Source of the DNA: Pleodorina starrii
Lineage: Eukaryota > Chlorophyta > Chlorophyceae > Chlamydomonadales > Volvocaceae
Length of the DNA: 64,000 bases
Assembly (NCBI GenBank): GCA_030267565.1
Contig: BRXU01000019.1
Location: forward strand, 298,501-362,500
Direction of reading: 5' to 3'
Shown here one piece after another: positions 12,501-24,100 of this stretch (position 1 is its first letter; every line of letters begins with the position of its first letter). Position numbers and translations under genes: made by a program. The notes beneath the pieces are model-generated. The model had not been told where the DNA came from, ran no database searches, and saw only the letters and a list, made by a program, of their open reading frames with translations.

Positions 12501-15500
12501 CGACCCCCGGGGTGGCGATGCTGCGGTGCAGGGCCGGCCAGGAGGCGGAGCGGGCGAGGGCATGAAGGCCGAGGGCGTGATCGTTGTGCGAGCGGGCGGG
12601 CCACGCGGCTGGACCGGGCGCAACCCTCCCGAATGCCGCGTGTGAGCGGATGCCATATCATCGCCCTGCCTTACACAGCAGGGCCCCACGCGTGTGGCCA
12701 CGTGCATACGGTGGTGGCGTCCGCACTTCCACGGCGCAGCGGCCGAGCAGGAAGTGTAGGCAATGCAGACAATGCAGACTCTGGAGGCGTCGCCGCGTGA
12801 TTCGCGCTCTCCTTGAGCCAATAACCCAATCGCTGTTGCACCGCGCCCCGCTCCTGCCTTTCCGTGCCCTACACTCCCACCCCCTTTCGCAACCCCAGCC
12901 GGCCTTCTCCCTGCGACCCTACCCCCCAAACCACCCCTCCCAAAACCACGTTCGACAACTACTGGGCGGCAAGGCCTTTACAGCGACGAATGGCCCGCCC
13001 ACCCCGCCACGCACCTCTCCAGCGTGACGCAATCCACCTGACGCTCTGTGTTACTGAACTGGTACATGCGCACCTCGCCCTTGTGGTGACCCGCAAGCAG
13101 CAGACCCGTGGGCCACACCAGGTGCAGGCACGTCACCGCGCCGCCGCTGGAGCCGCGCTTCACCTCCGCCGCCGCGTCCCCCGCGGGCGCGGCGCACAGC
13201 AGGCGGGTGGTGCCGCCATGCAGGTCCCACAGGCACACGCCGCCGTCCTTGTAGCCTGACACGGAGATGGCAGGAAGTGGCGTGGCGATATGTTTTGGAA
13301 CCGTGAGACGACAGACGCGCTGACCGCCTTGCGTCCGCAAGGAAAGGGAATTTGGAGTTATGGACACAGCGTAGTGGAGGGGAGCGGGGGGTTGCGGGAG
13401 GGAAGGCTAGGCAGCGGCTAGCGACGGCAGCGGGAGCGGAGGCAGCGGCTGTGCACGCCATGGGAGCAAGCACTTTCTGGCTGGGGCTGTCGCTCACCTG
13501 TGCAGTAGAGGAGGCCCCAGGTGGCGTCCGCGGGCACGGGGGGCGGGGCGCCGCATGCGAAGGCGCCCATCTGGGCGGAGGTGGCGGCGGCGTCCGGCAG
13601 CTCGTCGCCCGCGTCCGCCGCCACCTTGCGCAGTGCCGCCAGGCTGATGGCGTTGGGGCTGCAGTTGGCGGGCCTGGGCGCAGAGCCGTGCCGTGCCGCG
13701 GGGGAGCAGGGAGTGGGCCCGTCAGAGCCAGCGATGGCGGGGCAAAAATGACGATACCACAGCAACGGTATCGAACGGAGGTGCGAACTCAGGGCGAAAC
13801 GAGATGGGAGATCTGGGGGCTTCCGTCAGCCACCGTCGCCTCCTTTCCACCGCTGCGATCTCATCTTATATTCTTGTTACGCCCGTCCCCCGCCCCCCCC
13901 CCACCTGCGCAGTGGCACCATGGGCGCCTCCGTGACGGTGATGGCTGTCCGCTGCTGGAAGTAGGGCGCCACCATCAGCGGCTGCTCGTCCTGCAGGTAG
14001 TACAGCACCAGCTGACCGCCCTCAACCAGCTGCAGAACCGCGGAGGGGGCCTCGTAACCTGTGCGGCGAGGGAGGTGTGGGGTGTGGGGTGAAGTTAGGG
14101 AGAGGCCATCCGGGTAAACTGGCATGCAAGCGGCGAGGCCTGCATCGTGACGTGAAGCAAAACCCCGAGGGCTGTCACCCCCGCCTGATGAGGGCGCCCC
14201 ACCTGTGACGCAGCCGCCATCCACCACGAGGCTGAAACCGATGAGGTGGCCGAACCAGGGCAGCTTGTAAGGGGCGCGCTTGGGTGCCCGGCGCGCCGTG
14301 ACGCTGCGGCGGCGGCGGCGGCGCGCGGCTGCTCTGCCGCCGGCGCCGCCGCTGCCCGCACCCGCGTCGTACTCCTCCGCCTCCTCGTCTGGCTCCTCGT
14401 CGCTCTCGCTCGCCTCCTCGTCCTCTTCGTCCTCTTCGGCCTGCGCCGCCTCCTGCGCGCGAAGGGAGAGGGCAGGGGCATTGACCTCCCGTCTGCCAGC
14501 CCGACGCGGCGAGGCCATCGATCGAACCGGCGCCCCAACCCGCCATTTGGGTTGTCGCCCTTTTGTCACGAAATGCCAACACGACCTGGCAGCTATCCTC
14601 AGAACAACAACGATGCAGTGCTGCATCCTCACGTCAGCCCGGCCCATTGCGGTGCCGCCCAAAGCCGCTTCGGCGCCCCCCCCCCGCCCGCCCCCCTCGC
14701 GCACCGCCTCGTCTCCGTCCGGCAGCGGCAGCCAGGTGAGTCCCTCGGGCTGCTCCACCTCCTGGCCCCCCAGCACCAGCAGCCCGTCCGCCTCCCCAAA
14801 CACGCAGCGCAGCATGCGCACAGGCTCGGCCGCACCGGGATGCACCCTGCAGCAGCAGCGGCAGCAGCAGTGGCAGCAGCAGTGGCAGCAACAGCAGCAA
14901 CATATGGCAGCTATCGGGGGAGGAGACGCAGCGGACAGCAGCAGGCAGGCAGGCAGGCACCGCAAGAGTTCAACAATATGACCGACGGCGCGACAAGATG
15001 CCCGGTTGCGGACGCGGACGACCTAGGCTACGCATGTCGTTCTTCCGCTGACCGAGGCGTGAGCGACGCCAGCGCGGGGGTCATACTACGCCAGCGGTGC
15101 CTCGCCAGCATACATCTCTCTGGACCTGGTCCTGATCTTGGGGGGCTTATCTGGACGACTTCACGGTTATCGCGGGGGCTGGTTGCTGCAACCAGATCCA
15201 CCGACCCATATCACCCCACATCCCCCGTCTCCCTCACCGCAGCACGGCGGCCACAGCGGCCCTGCCCGGCTCCAGCCCCGGCAGCGTCCACACGACCACG
15301 CTGCCGTCCAGGTGGCCGCTCGCAAAGTCGCCCCGGTCGGTGCCGATCCAGCACACCGCCGTCGCCTCGCCGGCCTCCTTGAGGGCGGGCCAGGCACTGG
15401 TCGCATCGGCGCTGGTGGGGTTGATGCTGCTGACCAGCTCTACTGCCCTGCAGGCAAGCACGGCACAGAGTTGGGACACGAAGGCGGAGCGGGGGTCCAG

Positions 15501-17869
15501 GGGTAGAGTACGAAAGACCATCAAGGTCGCAAGCGGAGCGGGGGTGTGAAGGTCATCCGGGGCTGACAGCGGGGGCTTGCGGGAGCAGGGCGGGGGTTGC
15601 TTGGCTGGGGGGCACGCAGCCAGTGCGGTGACTGCCAGGCCAGCCAGGTTCGGCCGGGTGGGGTTGCAGGTGTGACACAAGCGGTTCCAAGGCAAGTGGC
15701 ATGATGCCCCGTGGCCGCGCCTCCAGCGCACGGCACTCCGCAACGACGAAGCCTACAACCCTCACGGCCCGCTCGATGTTTCACGCTGTTGCGTCGTTTC
15801 TCCATCGTGTTCACCGACCCACGGGCCGCACCGCCTCCCACCACCCCGGACCCCTAGCCAGCCGCGTCGCACATCCAGCCGCCCAGCCAGCCGCCCACCT
15901 GAGATCCCACACTGCCACCATTCCCGCTGTGAACAGCACCAGCGCCCGGTGGATGGGCCCGTAGCTCTGGACGGCCAGCTGCCGCACCTCCCCCTCGCCG
16001 CACATCTCATGTGGCCGCACTGCCCGAGGGAGTGGAGAGGGAGGAACGGGCAGAGCAAAACGTAATGGGGGGAGGTGCATAACGGGCCCGTCAGTTCCAA
16101 GCGGCGCCTGTGAGCCTAGGCGCAGGCAAAGGCCGGCAACGACACCACCACCACCGCAGCGCCCGGCGCGAGGGCTACACACAGCAGCTCATGCGAAGCC
16201 ACCCACAACATACCAACTCGGACACCGGCCTCCTCGACAGGCGAGCAGACACCGTGAACACTTTCCCGAATCGCCGCCAGGAAGCGCGTTCTTCAATTGC
16301 AGGAGGTTGGTCGTTTGGCAGCAGGTTCGTCGAGCACCTTTCACACGCCCCGACATGCCCTCTTCGTGTTCGATACGCCCCGACATGCCCTCTTTGCGTT
16401 CGATAAGCATTGCTTAGTCCGTTCGGAAGGGTCACCTCCGTCCCATCGCCGCAGTTTCGTCTTTACCGTCCTGCGGCGGCGAATCGGTCGCAGCTCTTCC
16501 GGTATCGGAAAGGTAACAGGTATGCCTGGCAAGTATTTCTGGGTTCTCGGTCGCCTATGTCGCTCCGCTGCGGTATCGTTTTCTTACCTCGTGGATTTCA
16601 GGTAAGGAGTGGCGGGGCACTACCTCGCTCCAGCCTGCCTCGCCCCGGGTTCATAGGAGAAATGCGTCTCTTGTTCCTCGCAGCTGGCGCCCCAGCCTTC
16701 TTCCGCACTTCCCCCGCCCCGCGCGCTCGTTGTATTTCTGCTGGAGAGATCAGGTAGTCCTCAGGTAATATCCCAGGTAACTGCGTTGCGTTCCCTCGTC
16801 CCGGGCCGTTTTAATTACGCCCCCCCCCCGCGCACCTCTGTATGGCGCCACCGCGAAGCCTCTCGCCTGGCGGGGCTGCGTGGTTGGGCAGCCCGCACCG
16901 TCCACCAGCATCGCGATCCGCAGCGATCCGCTGGCGCAGCCCAGCAGCACGTACGGGTCCCTCGCCATATCCGCCACGCAGCAGATCTTGTCCCCGCGCA
17001 CCTTGACAATGCCCAGAGACCGCACACCGCCGTCGGCCGAGCTGCCAGACCTGACGGACCAGCTCTCCATGAAACCGCCCTTCGGGCGCCATGTCACGGC
17101 AGGGCAGGGCAGGGCAGGGCAGGAAGCGGCAGGGAATCACGGGGGAAGGCATGGGTTGAATGGAAGCGCAGGTGCGTGTTTTGTACGGGCGGGCGGGGAG
17201 GAGGGGCGGGAGGCAGGGCTCCGAGGGGGCTTGGTGGTTGGGAGGCATGCTGCGGGCGGGATTACGCCCAGCATGGGAAGGCTGCGCGGCTGCGCCGCAT
17301 GCAAGGTGAATTGCTGGAAAGCGCTTTGAGGCTTTGATGTTGGGATGTGTTGGTGTGTAGACGGTAAACATGGACCAAAACTCGCTGCAGTCAAAGCACA
17401 CAAGAGGTCCGTGCAACACCCGAACCCTCCCCTTTGCGCTGTGTTACCAGGGCTGCATCGACGGCTTTCGACTCTCACCTTTGAAACCCGCACAAACACC
17501 CCCCTGTTCTGGAGGAACTGGAGCTGGCGCGTCGCATAGGGGTATCTAGCTGCTGAGTACACAGTCGCCTCGCAGCCAGGGCGCCCAAATAGCTTTATCT
17601 TGCCATCGCTAGTTGCGATCTGCAAACATGAAGCTTTAATTATTACCAACGGCACACTCTTTCTGTGACAGGGGTTCTAAAAGCAAGCCCACCGCGACAA
17701 GCCCTTGGACGGGCTCAAATGCTAGGGCATCCGCAGTTCCCGGAACTCCCGAAGCGCATAGCAAGGCACGCTCTACACTGGCAAGTGCGTCAGCCCGCAA
17801 GCGATCGGCCTTGACCTCCGGCTCCTTTTTCTTCGCACCACCAACCGAACCAAAACTAAATAAACTCAT
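3398..17869 (-). CDS. Tomosyn / LLGL-type WD40 protein with C-terminal R-SNARE motif
   Basis: This is a tomosyn (syntaxin-binding protein 5, Sro7, LLGL) homologue, a regulator of SNARE assembly in exocytosis. Exon 1 (17693-17869) holds ALAFEPVQGLVA and exon 2 (17479-17619) continues ATSDGKIKLFGRPG and LQFLQNRGVFVRVSK, the classic first WD40 blade of tomosyns. Later blocks read as beta-propeller: 16836-17050, 15899-16019 (ending VAVWDLR), 15238-15447 (GHLDGSVVVWTLPG), 14710-14846, 14203-14452, 13905-14058, 13498-13673, 13015-13255 (GYKDGGVCLWDLHGG), 12412-12520, 11441-11666, 10684-10811, 10038-10252, about 9098-9162 joined to 8423-8605 (HYVLL-VTDQYLRVYSASNVV), 7666-7849 (VYSLPSLELV), 6093-6404 and 5530-5740. 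The last exon (3398-3575) encodes an R-SNARE helix, LAERGEKLARL then a NKKWWQL end, with the zero-layer arginine. Exon ends in the middle are approximate and a few small exons are surely missing. Acidic runs interrupt the propeller. Confidence 0.88.
7866..7897. repeat. GGGT tetranucleotide run
   Basis: A run of GGGT copies is present. On the minus strand it reads CCCA/CACC and forms part of the intron just upstream of the tomosyn exon starting at 7849. Confidence 0.8.
12336..12382. repeat. Dispersed intronic repeat, copy 1
   Basis: This 47-bp segment (core CTCGGTCGCCTA, then CTGCGGTATCGTT) recurs with about six mismatches at 16542-16588. Both copies are in tomosyn introns on the antisense strand; this one lies about 25 bases inside the donor side of an intron. 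Confidence 0.7.
14849..14903. repeat. CAG/CAA-type trinucleotide run
   Basis: A run of CAG, CGG, TGG and CAA triplets lies just upstream of a tomosyn exon on the minus strand. Read on the minus strand it is a CTG/TTG-rich pyrimidine-biased tract ending in the CAG acceptor, so it probably serves as the polypyrimidine tract. Confidence 0.7.
16542..16588. repeat. Dispersed intronic repeat, copy 2
   Basis: Second copy of the 47-bp segment at 12336-12382. Nearby, 16345-16405 holds a separate short direct repeat with two copies of CCCCGACATGCCCTCTT about 30 bases apart. All lie in the tomosyn intron between about 16020 and 16835. Confidence 0.7.
16788..16830. repeat. Dispersed intronic repeat of a second type
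   Basis: A segment with TTCCCTCGTCCCGGGCCGT followed by a T/A-rich step and a C-run is nearly the same as 33620-33668 in PRMT10 intron 7. Here it directly abuts a tomosyn splice donor on the opposite strand; in PRMT10 it directly abuts the acceptor. Confidence 0.65.
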
Positions 17870-18138
17870 TGTATAAATTATGGTCTATCACCATGAGTAC
17901 ATGATTTGAATATTATTGTGCAGGCGGGTAAGAAGGTAGGTGCAGCACGGACAGCTAAACGAGCACTCGAGCAGTCCGTAGAATTGAACTTTGGTACTTT
18001 GGTCCGGCATCGCCAACTGCCAAATCGCCATTTGACAAACTACACAGTTATAGTTACTTGTTAGTGATGAGCGTTGTTAGAGACATTTATGGCTTCGGGA
18101 TAACTGGCGCATGAGATGGTGTTGACTGACGATTTGCG
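17870..18138. promoter_or_regulatory. Divergent promoter between tomosyn and the PH-like giant gene
   Basis: The two start codons, 17869 on the minus strand and 18139 on the plus strand, are only 269 bases apart. The stretch is clearly more A/T-rich than the flanking coding DNA. It must hold both 5' untranslated regions and a shared bidirectional promoter. No TATA box can be assigned with confidence. Confidence 0.55.
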
Positions 18139-21100
18139 ATGAGGTCCACAAGGTCCCCATCATGGGGAGAGGAAGGCTCTGTTCAGGAATTTCAATTCGA
18201 CGGGGCATACGCTGGGAGTGCGTCTCCAAGGAAGGAAGACGCACGGCCGACGAAGCGTCAGCCGAAGCGCCGGGGTTTATGGAACGCCTGCTTTGCGCAG
18301 CCCCGTGTGGATGAGCCCGCCTCATCGCCACCTTCACAAGCCAGCAGCCCCTCGAGTTTGACTCTTACAGCTCAGCAGCTGGCTTTCCGTCACCGTGGTT
18401 CACCAGAGACGCAGCGTCTGCCGCTATGTAGCATTAAACACGTTGAAGTTAAATGGATTCTGGCGGGAGGAGTTCGGGTGTCCAAGGTAAGGCGTTGGCG
18501 TAGGTTCGCGTAGGTTGCCCATCAGCTACCCGGTCGTCTGCCGTGTTGGGCGTCGAGCCCTTTCAATGTTACTGAGAAGTCGATTGCTCTTGAAAAGCGA
18601 TTATTATGCAAGGCGTCATGCATCAACCCTAAGGCGCGCCGTGCTGCTGAAACCACACACCCCAACGTGCACAGGTAACAATTACGCTGGACTCGGGCAA
18701 GGACCCTGTGGTGATCCGGGGACTGAAGGTGAAGGGGGATTTCATGGAGTAGGGAAAGTCGCTGTTGAGGGATCCGCGGGGCTGTCGTGCATAGCTGGGC
18801 TCTGGCGTGGTCGCAACGTTGGGTTCGTCCCAGAGCTCAGGTCGGCAGGCCCTTGACGGTTGTACCGTTGCACGTTGCTCACAGAACCCTGAAGATTTGG
18901 TGGATGCGGTCAAGAAGCGGCAGAAGGCCGCTGTGGAACCCGGGATCAAGTCGCAGGAGGCAGAAGGTGCGGATCGCGGCGTATCAGCACGGGTACACGA
19001 CCTGGGCGTGTTCTTGCCGTGCGAGGGGCTGCGCAGAACTGTCGATACGGCCATATGACAGCCCTGCAGCCAACACGGAGGTCGTGTGCGTCGTGGTTGC
19101 AACAATCGATTAGATACTTGCTCAATAGTAGTTCTGCAGGTTCTCCTCTGAGCTGGTGAGCTTCACTTTACCGAGGCCCTATCCGTAGGCAGAGAACGGT
19201 TGATGTGACGATTTAGTGGCGCTTGCCCGCATCATTCCCTTCACCCCCGCTCCCGCCCTGCAACGCAGGCCGGCCCTGCGACGCGCCAGGCACCAGCCCC
19301 GCCGGCCGTTGGAGTGAGGCGGCCGCCTCGCCCGCCAAGCGCGTGATGATCACACCGCGGGCGCTCTTTGCCGACACCCCGGGCAGCCCGGCCTCCGCGC
19401 CGACCAGTGGCTGTGGCAGCATGACCCTCATGAGCGCCTTTGCGCGCAGCCCGGCCCAGGAGTTCGCGGGCGCGGACTCGGTCGCCCGCGAGATACAGCT
19501 GGCCTCACCCGGCCGCGAGGACCTCAGCTACAGCGGCTCGTCGGCAGACAGCCTGGCGCACGACATCGACGAGGAGGTGCCGGTCTATGTCGCCACTCGC
19601 CCGGCCGCCGCCGGGGCCTCGCCGCCGTCCAGGATGCCGCTATCGGCTGACACGCGCATGGCGGCGTTGCGGGGGCCGCCGCCGCCTCGCCAACCCTCCG
19701 ACTCGATTGCCATTCCGGCGCCCTCCTCGTTGCAGCTGGCGGCGGGAGTGGTCCTCACGCAGTATTCGCCGGTGAGCCCGGGTTGCTCCTCGCGCACGGA
19801 CGGCGGGTGCCCGGCGCCCGAGGGCGCGCTGCTCTTGGGCGGCAGCCCGCCGCCGCGCGCCGAGGACTCGATGCCGGAAGGCGCTTCGGTGCCCTCGTCG
19901 GTGCAGGGCTCGCCGCGTTCGGCCCCGCCGTGCACCGCCGGCGGCAACCCGCCGCCTGTCCCGGAGGACTCGGTCGTTGTGTACGGCGCCGCCGGGGTGG
20001 ATTCCACGCCCGGGTCGTCCCTGAGCAGCGCCGCGCCAGGTACCATCGGCCGAACCCTGTCTCCCGGCTCCTGCCCTGACGAGGGGATGCGCCTGGAGGA
20101 GGTGAGCTTTCCCGCACCGCGTATATCGGACGCTGCGGCGGCGGCGGGGGTGACGTTGGAGGACGAGACTCCCCGGCTGCTGCTGCCCTCCACCTCCACG
20201 CGGCGGCGGCAGCAGGAGGGCCGCAGCAGCCACCGGCTGGCGCGCAGCAGCCTGCCTTCGGCGGCGCCGCACCACGCCACCGCCGGGGAGAGCTCACATG
20301 ACAACTTGGCAGGGCCGGTCGTGCAGTCGGCCGGCTGCGGCAGCTCCTTCCAGTCCACCAGCTCCGGCGACTTGACCGACGCCTCGCAGTTGGCATCGGC
20401 GTCGGCGCCATCCCCGGGGCCCAGCGGCAGCCCCGCCCTTGAACCCGCACCGGGCCTGTCGAGCGGGCCGTCAGACCGGCGGGGCACCTCCCCCGTTGGC
20501 GCCGTCGGCATCGCTGCGGTTTCAGCCACCGTTTCGGCAGTGCTCACGTCGGCGGCCTCCGCAGGGCTTGGGGCTGTCGGCCTGGTGGCGTCGCCGCCGC
20601 CGCTTGCTGGCGGTGCGGCGGGATCCGCGGCCGCATCTGTCGCGGCGGCGCCGCTGACGCTGCTGGGTCTTACGGCGGCGGCGGCGGTGACGTTGGTCGC
20701 GGCGGCGGCCGTGACCCACATCCGCACGGGAAGCCCACTTGGTCCCCTGGAGTCGCCCTGCGGTGTGAACCTCTGGGAGGCGGCAGCGCAGCCGGAGCCG
20801 CTGCTGTCAGTGGGAACCCGGGCAAGCGCGGGGCAGGTGCCCGACTCGCCTGCGTCGTGGTTTGGCAGCCACCGGAGCAACACGGTCAGCTGCGGGAAGG
20901 CCGCCGGCGAGGCGGCGCCTGGCTCGGAGCGCAGCGTCTCCGGCGCCGCCGCCGCTTATGCGCCGGTAAGCGTTGCACGTGTTTTTAGCGGAGCGTAGAG
21001 CATTCAATACACTCCTCAGGGCGCGTTGCAACTGCTTGCTACTTTGATTTCTCCCCTAAACGTTTTCGACGTGGTGCGACACTGAGGAGACCCGTATGTC

Positions 21101-24100
21101 GCCATTTGTCAACATGTGCAGGTGGCTGTGGTCACCGCGACGGGGGCCGCATTGGGTGCAGGCGGTGAGGACGAACCGCCCGCGGGGGGCATCTCTCGCG
21201 CCGGCGCCACGCCGGCGCCGGACCTGGCGGCGGAGCCCAGCCTGCGCTGCAATCCCGGCTGCCCCGGCACAGAGACGGCGGGCGGCGGCGGGCTCGAGGA
21301 GGCGGGCTGTCTGAGCTCTGCGACTGGCGCCAGCGGCTCCACGGCCGATAGCGGCGACGGCAGTGAGGAGGACGCGGCCGCCAGTGGCGCCTGGGGCTCA
21401 CAGCACACCCTCGTGGACTTGGACACGGAGCATGGACCCGCCGCAGGTGCGGGACCCGCCGCGCGGGCTCAGGTTCGGCCGTCCCTTGGCGGCGGCAGCG
21501 CAACAGCGGCTGCCTCGTGCACAGGCGAGCAGCACCAGGCGGAGGAGGAGGCCCTACCGGTCATGCTGTTCTCGGAGGGCCCCGGCGGCATGCCACCGCT
21601 GGAGCGGATCGTCGGCGTGCAGGACGAGGCACAGGCGATGGCCGCAGCGGCGCACAGTGCCCAGGACATGCACTCTCAGCAGCAGCCCGCGGCCTCCCGA
21701 ACCGTCGACGGGGACTCTGCGGCCTGTGGCGGGCAGTGGGGCCAGCCAGCCACGGGGGCGGTGCACGGAGGCGAGCTGCGCCCGCCGCCGCAACCGCCGC
21801 TGGTCAGGGCGGCGGCTCAGGCAGAGCCGGCAGGCCCGTGTGCGTGCAGCGTCACTGCCCCGGAGGGTGATGATCCTTACCAAGCTGGGCAAGGCCACTG
21901 GCGTTCGTCGCGGCAGCCTGTCGCATCGTGGCATGATCCCACCGTCCGGCGGCTCTTTCCTGGCGAGGAAGAGGAGCGGGCCGTGCATGCCGCCCACGCG
22001 CCGCAGCTCCGTGCTGTGGTCCAATCGGCCGTTGCGGCCATGGACCAGTCGTCGCCAGCGGCGGTGCTCGTCAGTGGTCTCGCGTCCCCGGCTGCTGCTG
22101 CGGGGGCCGCCTCCCCGGCCACCCGGCGACCTCGGACGCATCGTCTGACCGAGTCGCCCGTCCGCGTGCTTTATTCGGTGCACGCCGCCGCCACGGGCCC
22201 GCCCGCCGCCGACCCGCGGGCTACTCGGAGCCCTCAGTGGGCCCAACCCACGCTCGAAACCTGCGAGTCAGCGGTTCAGACGGAGCCGCCCGTCGCTGAG
22301 TGCGCGGTGCAGACGGGGGCGGAGGCGCGGGGGAGCGCGGGCGTGGCTGGCAGGAGCCGCGGCGGGACTGCGTACGGCGTCGGGGCCACGTGTTCGTGGG
22401 GGGCGCCGGCGTCGGCAGTTGTGCAGCCGCTGGCGAAGAGCGCGATGCAGCGGCTGTTCACGCTCAACAGTCCGCGGGAAAGCGGCAGCGGTGGTGCCAG
22501 CGGTTCGATCAGCGTCGCGGCGGGTTCCGACGGCCCGGGCGAAGGCCCGTCGCCGCCTCAGGCGGGCGCCCAGGACTGGTACTTGTCGTCTGTGGGCGCG
22601 GACGCCGCGCCCGGCGGCTTCGGGCTGGCGGCTTCAGCATCCATTGGGCAGGACAGGTGCGGCGGTCCACAGGGGCGGGATGTGGGGCTTGGTTGGCCAG
22701 GGACTGCAACGGGAAAGGCGATGGCGCATAAGGGAAAGAGAAGCGGCACGGCACGGGCACGGCACTGTGGCTGGTGCACATACGCTGCGGCGGTGCCAAA
22801 CGGTGTGAGCCGCCGAAGACAACGCAGCGGCGTCTGGGTCGCATCCGGGCCCGTGTGGCGGCAGGCGCTGGACACGAGCGATGACGCACAGGTCGCTCAG
22901 CAGCGGCAATCCGTTCACGACCCTCGCATGCCGCCGTCGCCCTCCGCAGGCGCGTCGTTCCGACTGAGGAGCCCGGCCGGACGTGGGGTGGCATCTCGGA
23001 GGAGGCCAAGGACTACCTGCGGTCTCTGCTGTCCAAGTGGGTGATGGGGGGGGTGTCCTGGGGGGATGGGAGTGGGCCCGTTGCGGGGCTGGCTGTGGCA
23101 CATAACGTGTGCGAGTGGCTAAACCCTTGGGGCCTCTCGCTGCTTGGTGCTGGATGCGTGCCAGGCAGTGTGGAGTGGGGCCCAGATACGTTGGGGCGCT
23201 TGAGGCTTGACTGCACGTCGCGCGAGTTTGGATCCACGCATCGACGGTTCCTGTGGGCCCGTCTTGCCGTGGGCGCTGGAAGCGTGCGTGCGCTTGTGGA
23301 CTGCTCCCGGTTAGGCGCCCAAGCAAGCACCGGCAAACCGATCTCCCACGTGCTATCCAGTATCCACCATGGCCCGCCTTAGTGCATCCTCCGCGTTATC
23401 CACGACAAGATTGCAAAGCTTCCCTGGCAACGCGCCAGGCGCCTGCTCTCAGCCCGGCTCAACATGTATCCCTTGCGGTCCTCTGGGCGCATCGTTAACG
23501 TACCCGCCGCCCGTTTGCCCGCCCTCGTGCGCAGTCGCGGGCCGATGCCGCCCGTCCGGCCGTCGACGGCGGAAAGCCCTTCCATCTGCAGCTCATCCTC
23601 TCAACTGCCGTGTAGCAGCGGCCCCGCCGCCGCCGCGCGGTCGGCCGAAGGCGCGGGCGCGAGCACGAGCGCGGCTTCACCCCAGACGGGCCCGCGCTAC
23701 ACCCTCTCGCTGTGCTACAACAGCAGCGCGCGGAGCCGGCCGGCGGGCGAGGAAGGAGAGCGCGTTGCACACAGCTCCGCGCGCGACGGCGGCGGCGACC
23801 GCGGCGCCGCGAGTGCCGCGAGCGTCGCAGCAACCAGCGGGACGACGACGCTGCTCTCGGGGCTTAGCACTGCGGACAGTGTCCGCCGCATGGTTGAGGC
23901 GGCTCTGCTCGCGCAGCAGCGTCAGCAGCAGCAGTTACTGGAGCAGCAGCAGCAGCAGCAGCCTCAACAACAGTTGCAAGTTCCACGGTTGCAGGAACAG
24001 CAGCTGGTGATGCAGCTGCATCTGCCGGGCGGCGCGCGTGCGGTTGAGCGATCGGCGTCGCCGTCCCGAAGCGTCCACCAGTCCCAGTCTGAGTCCCAGT

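Noticed and set aside
19585..20883. 432-codon open frame on the minus strand opposite exon 4 of the PH-like gene
   Set aside because: It is the mirror of a GC-rich coding exon with strong G/C third positions; the plus strand joins in phase with neighbours and the minus strand does not.
22950..23040. GGISEEAKDYLRSLLSK resembles the end of a calcium-dependent protein kinase domain
   Set aside because: None of the other kinase motifs (glycine loop, HRD, DFG, APE) occur in the gene, so the likeness is only to one helix.
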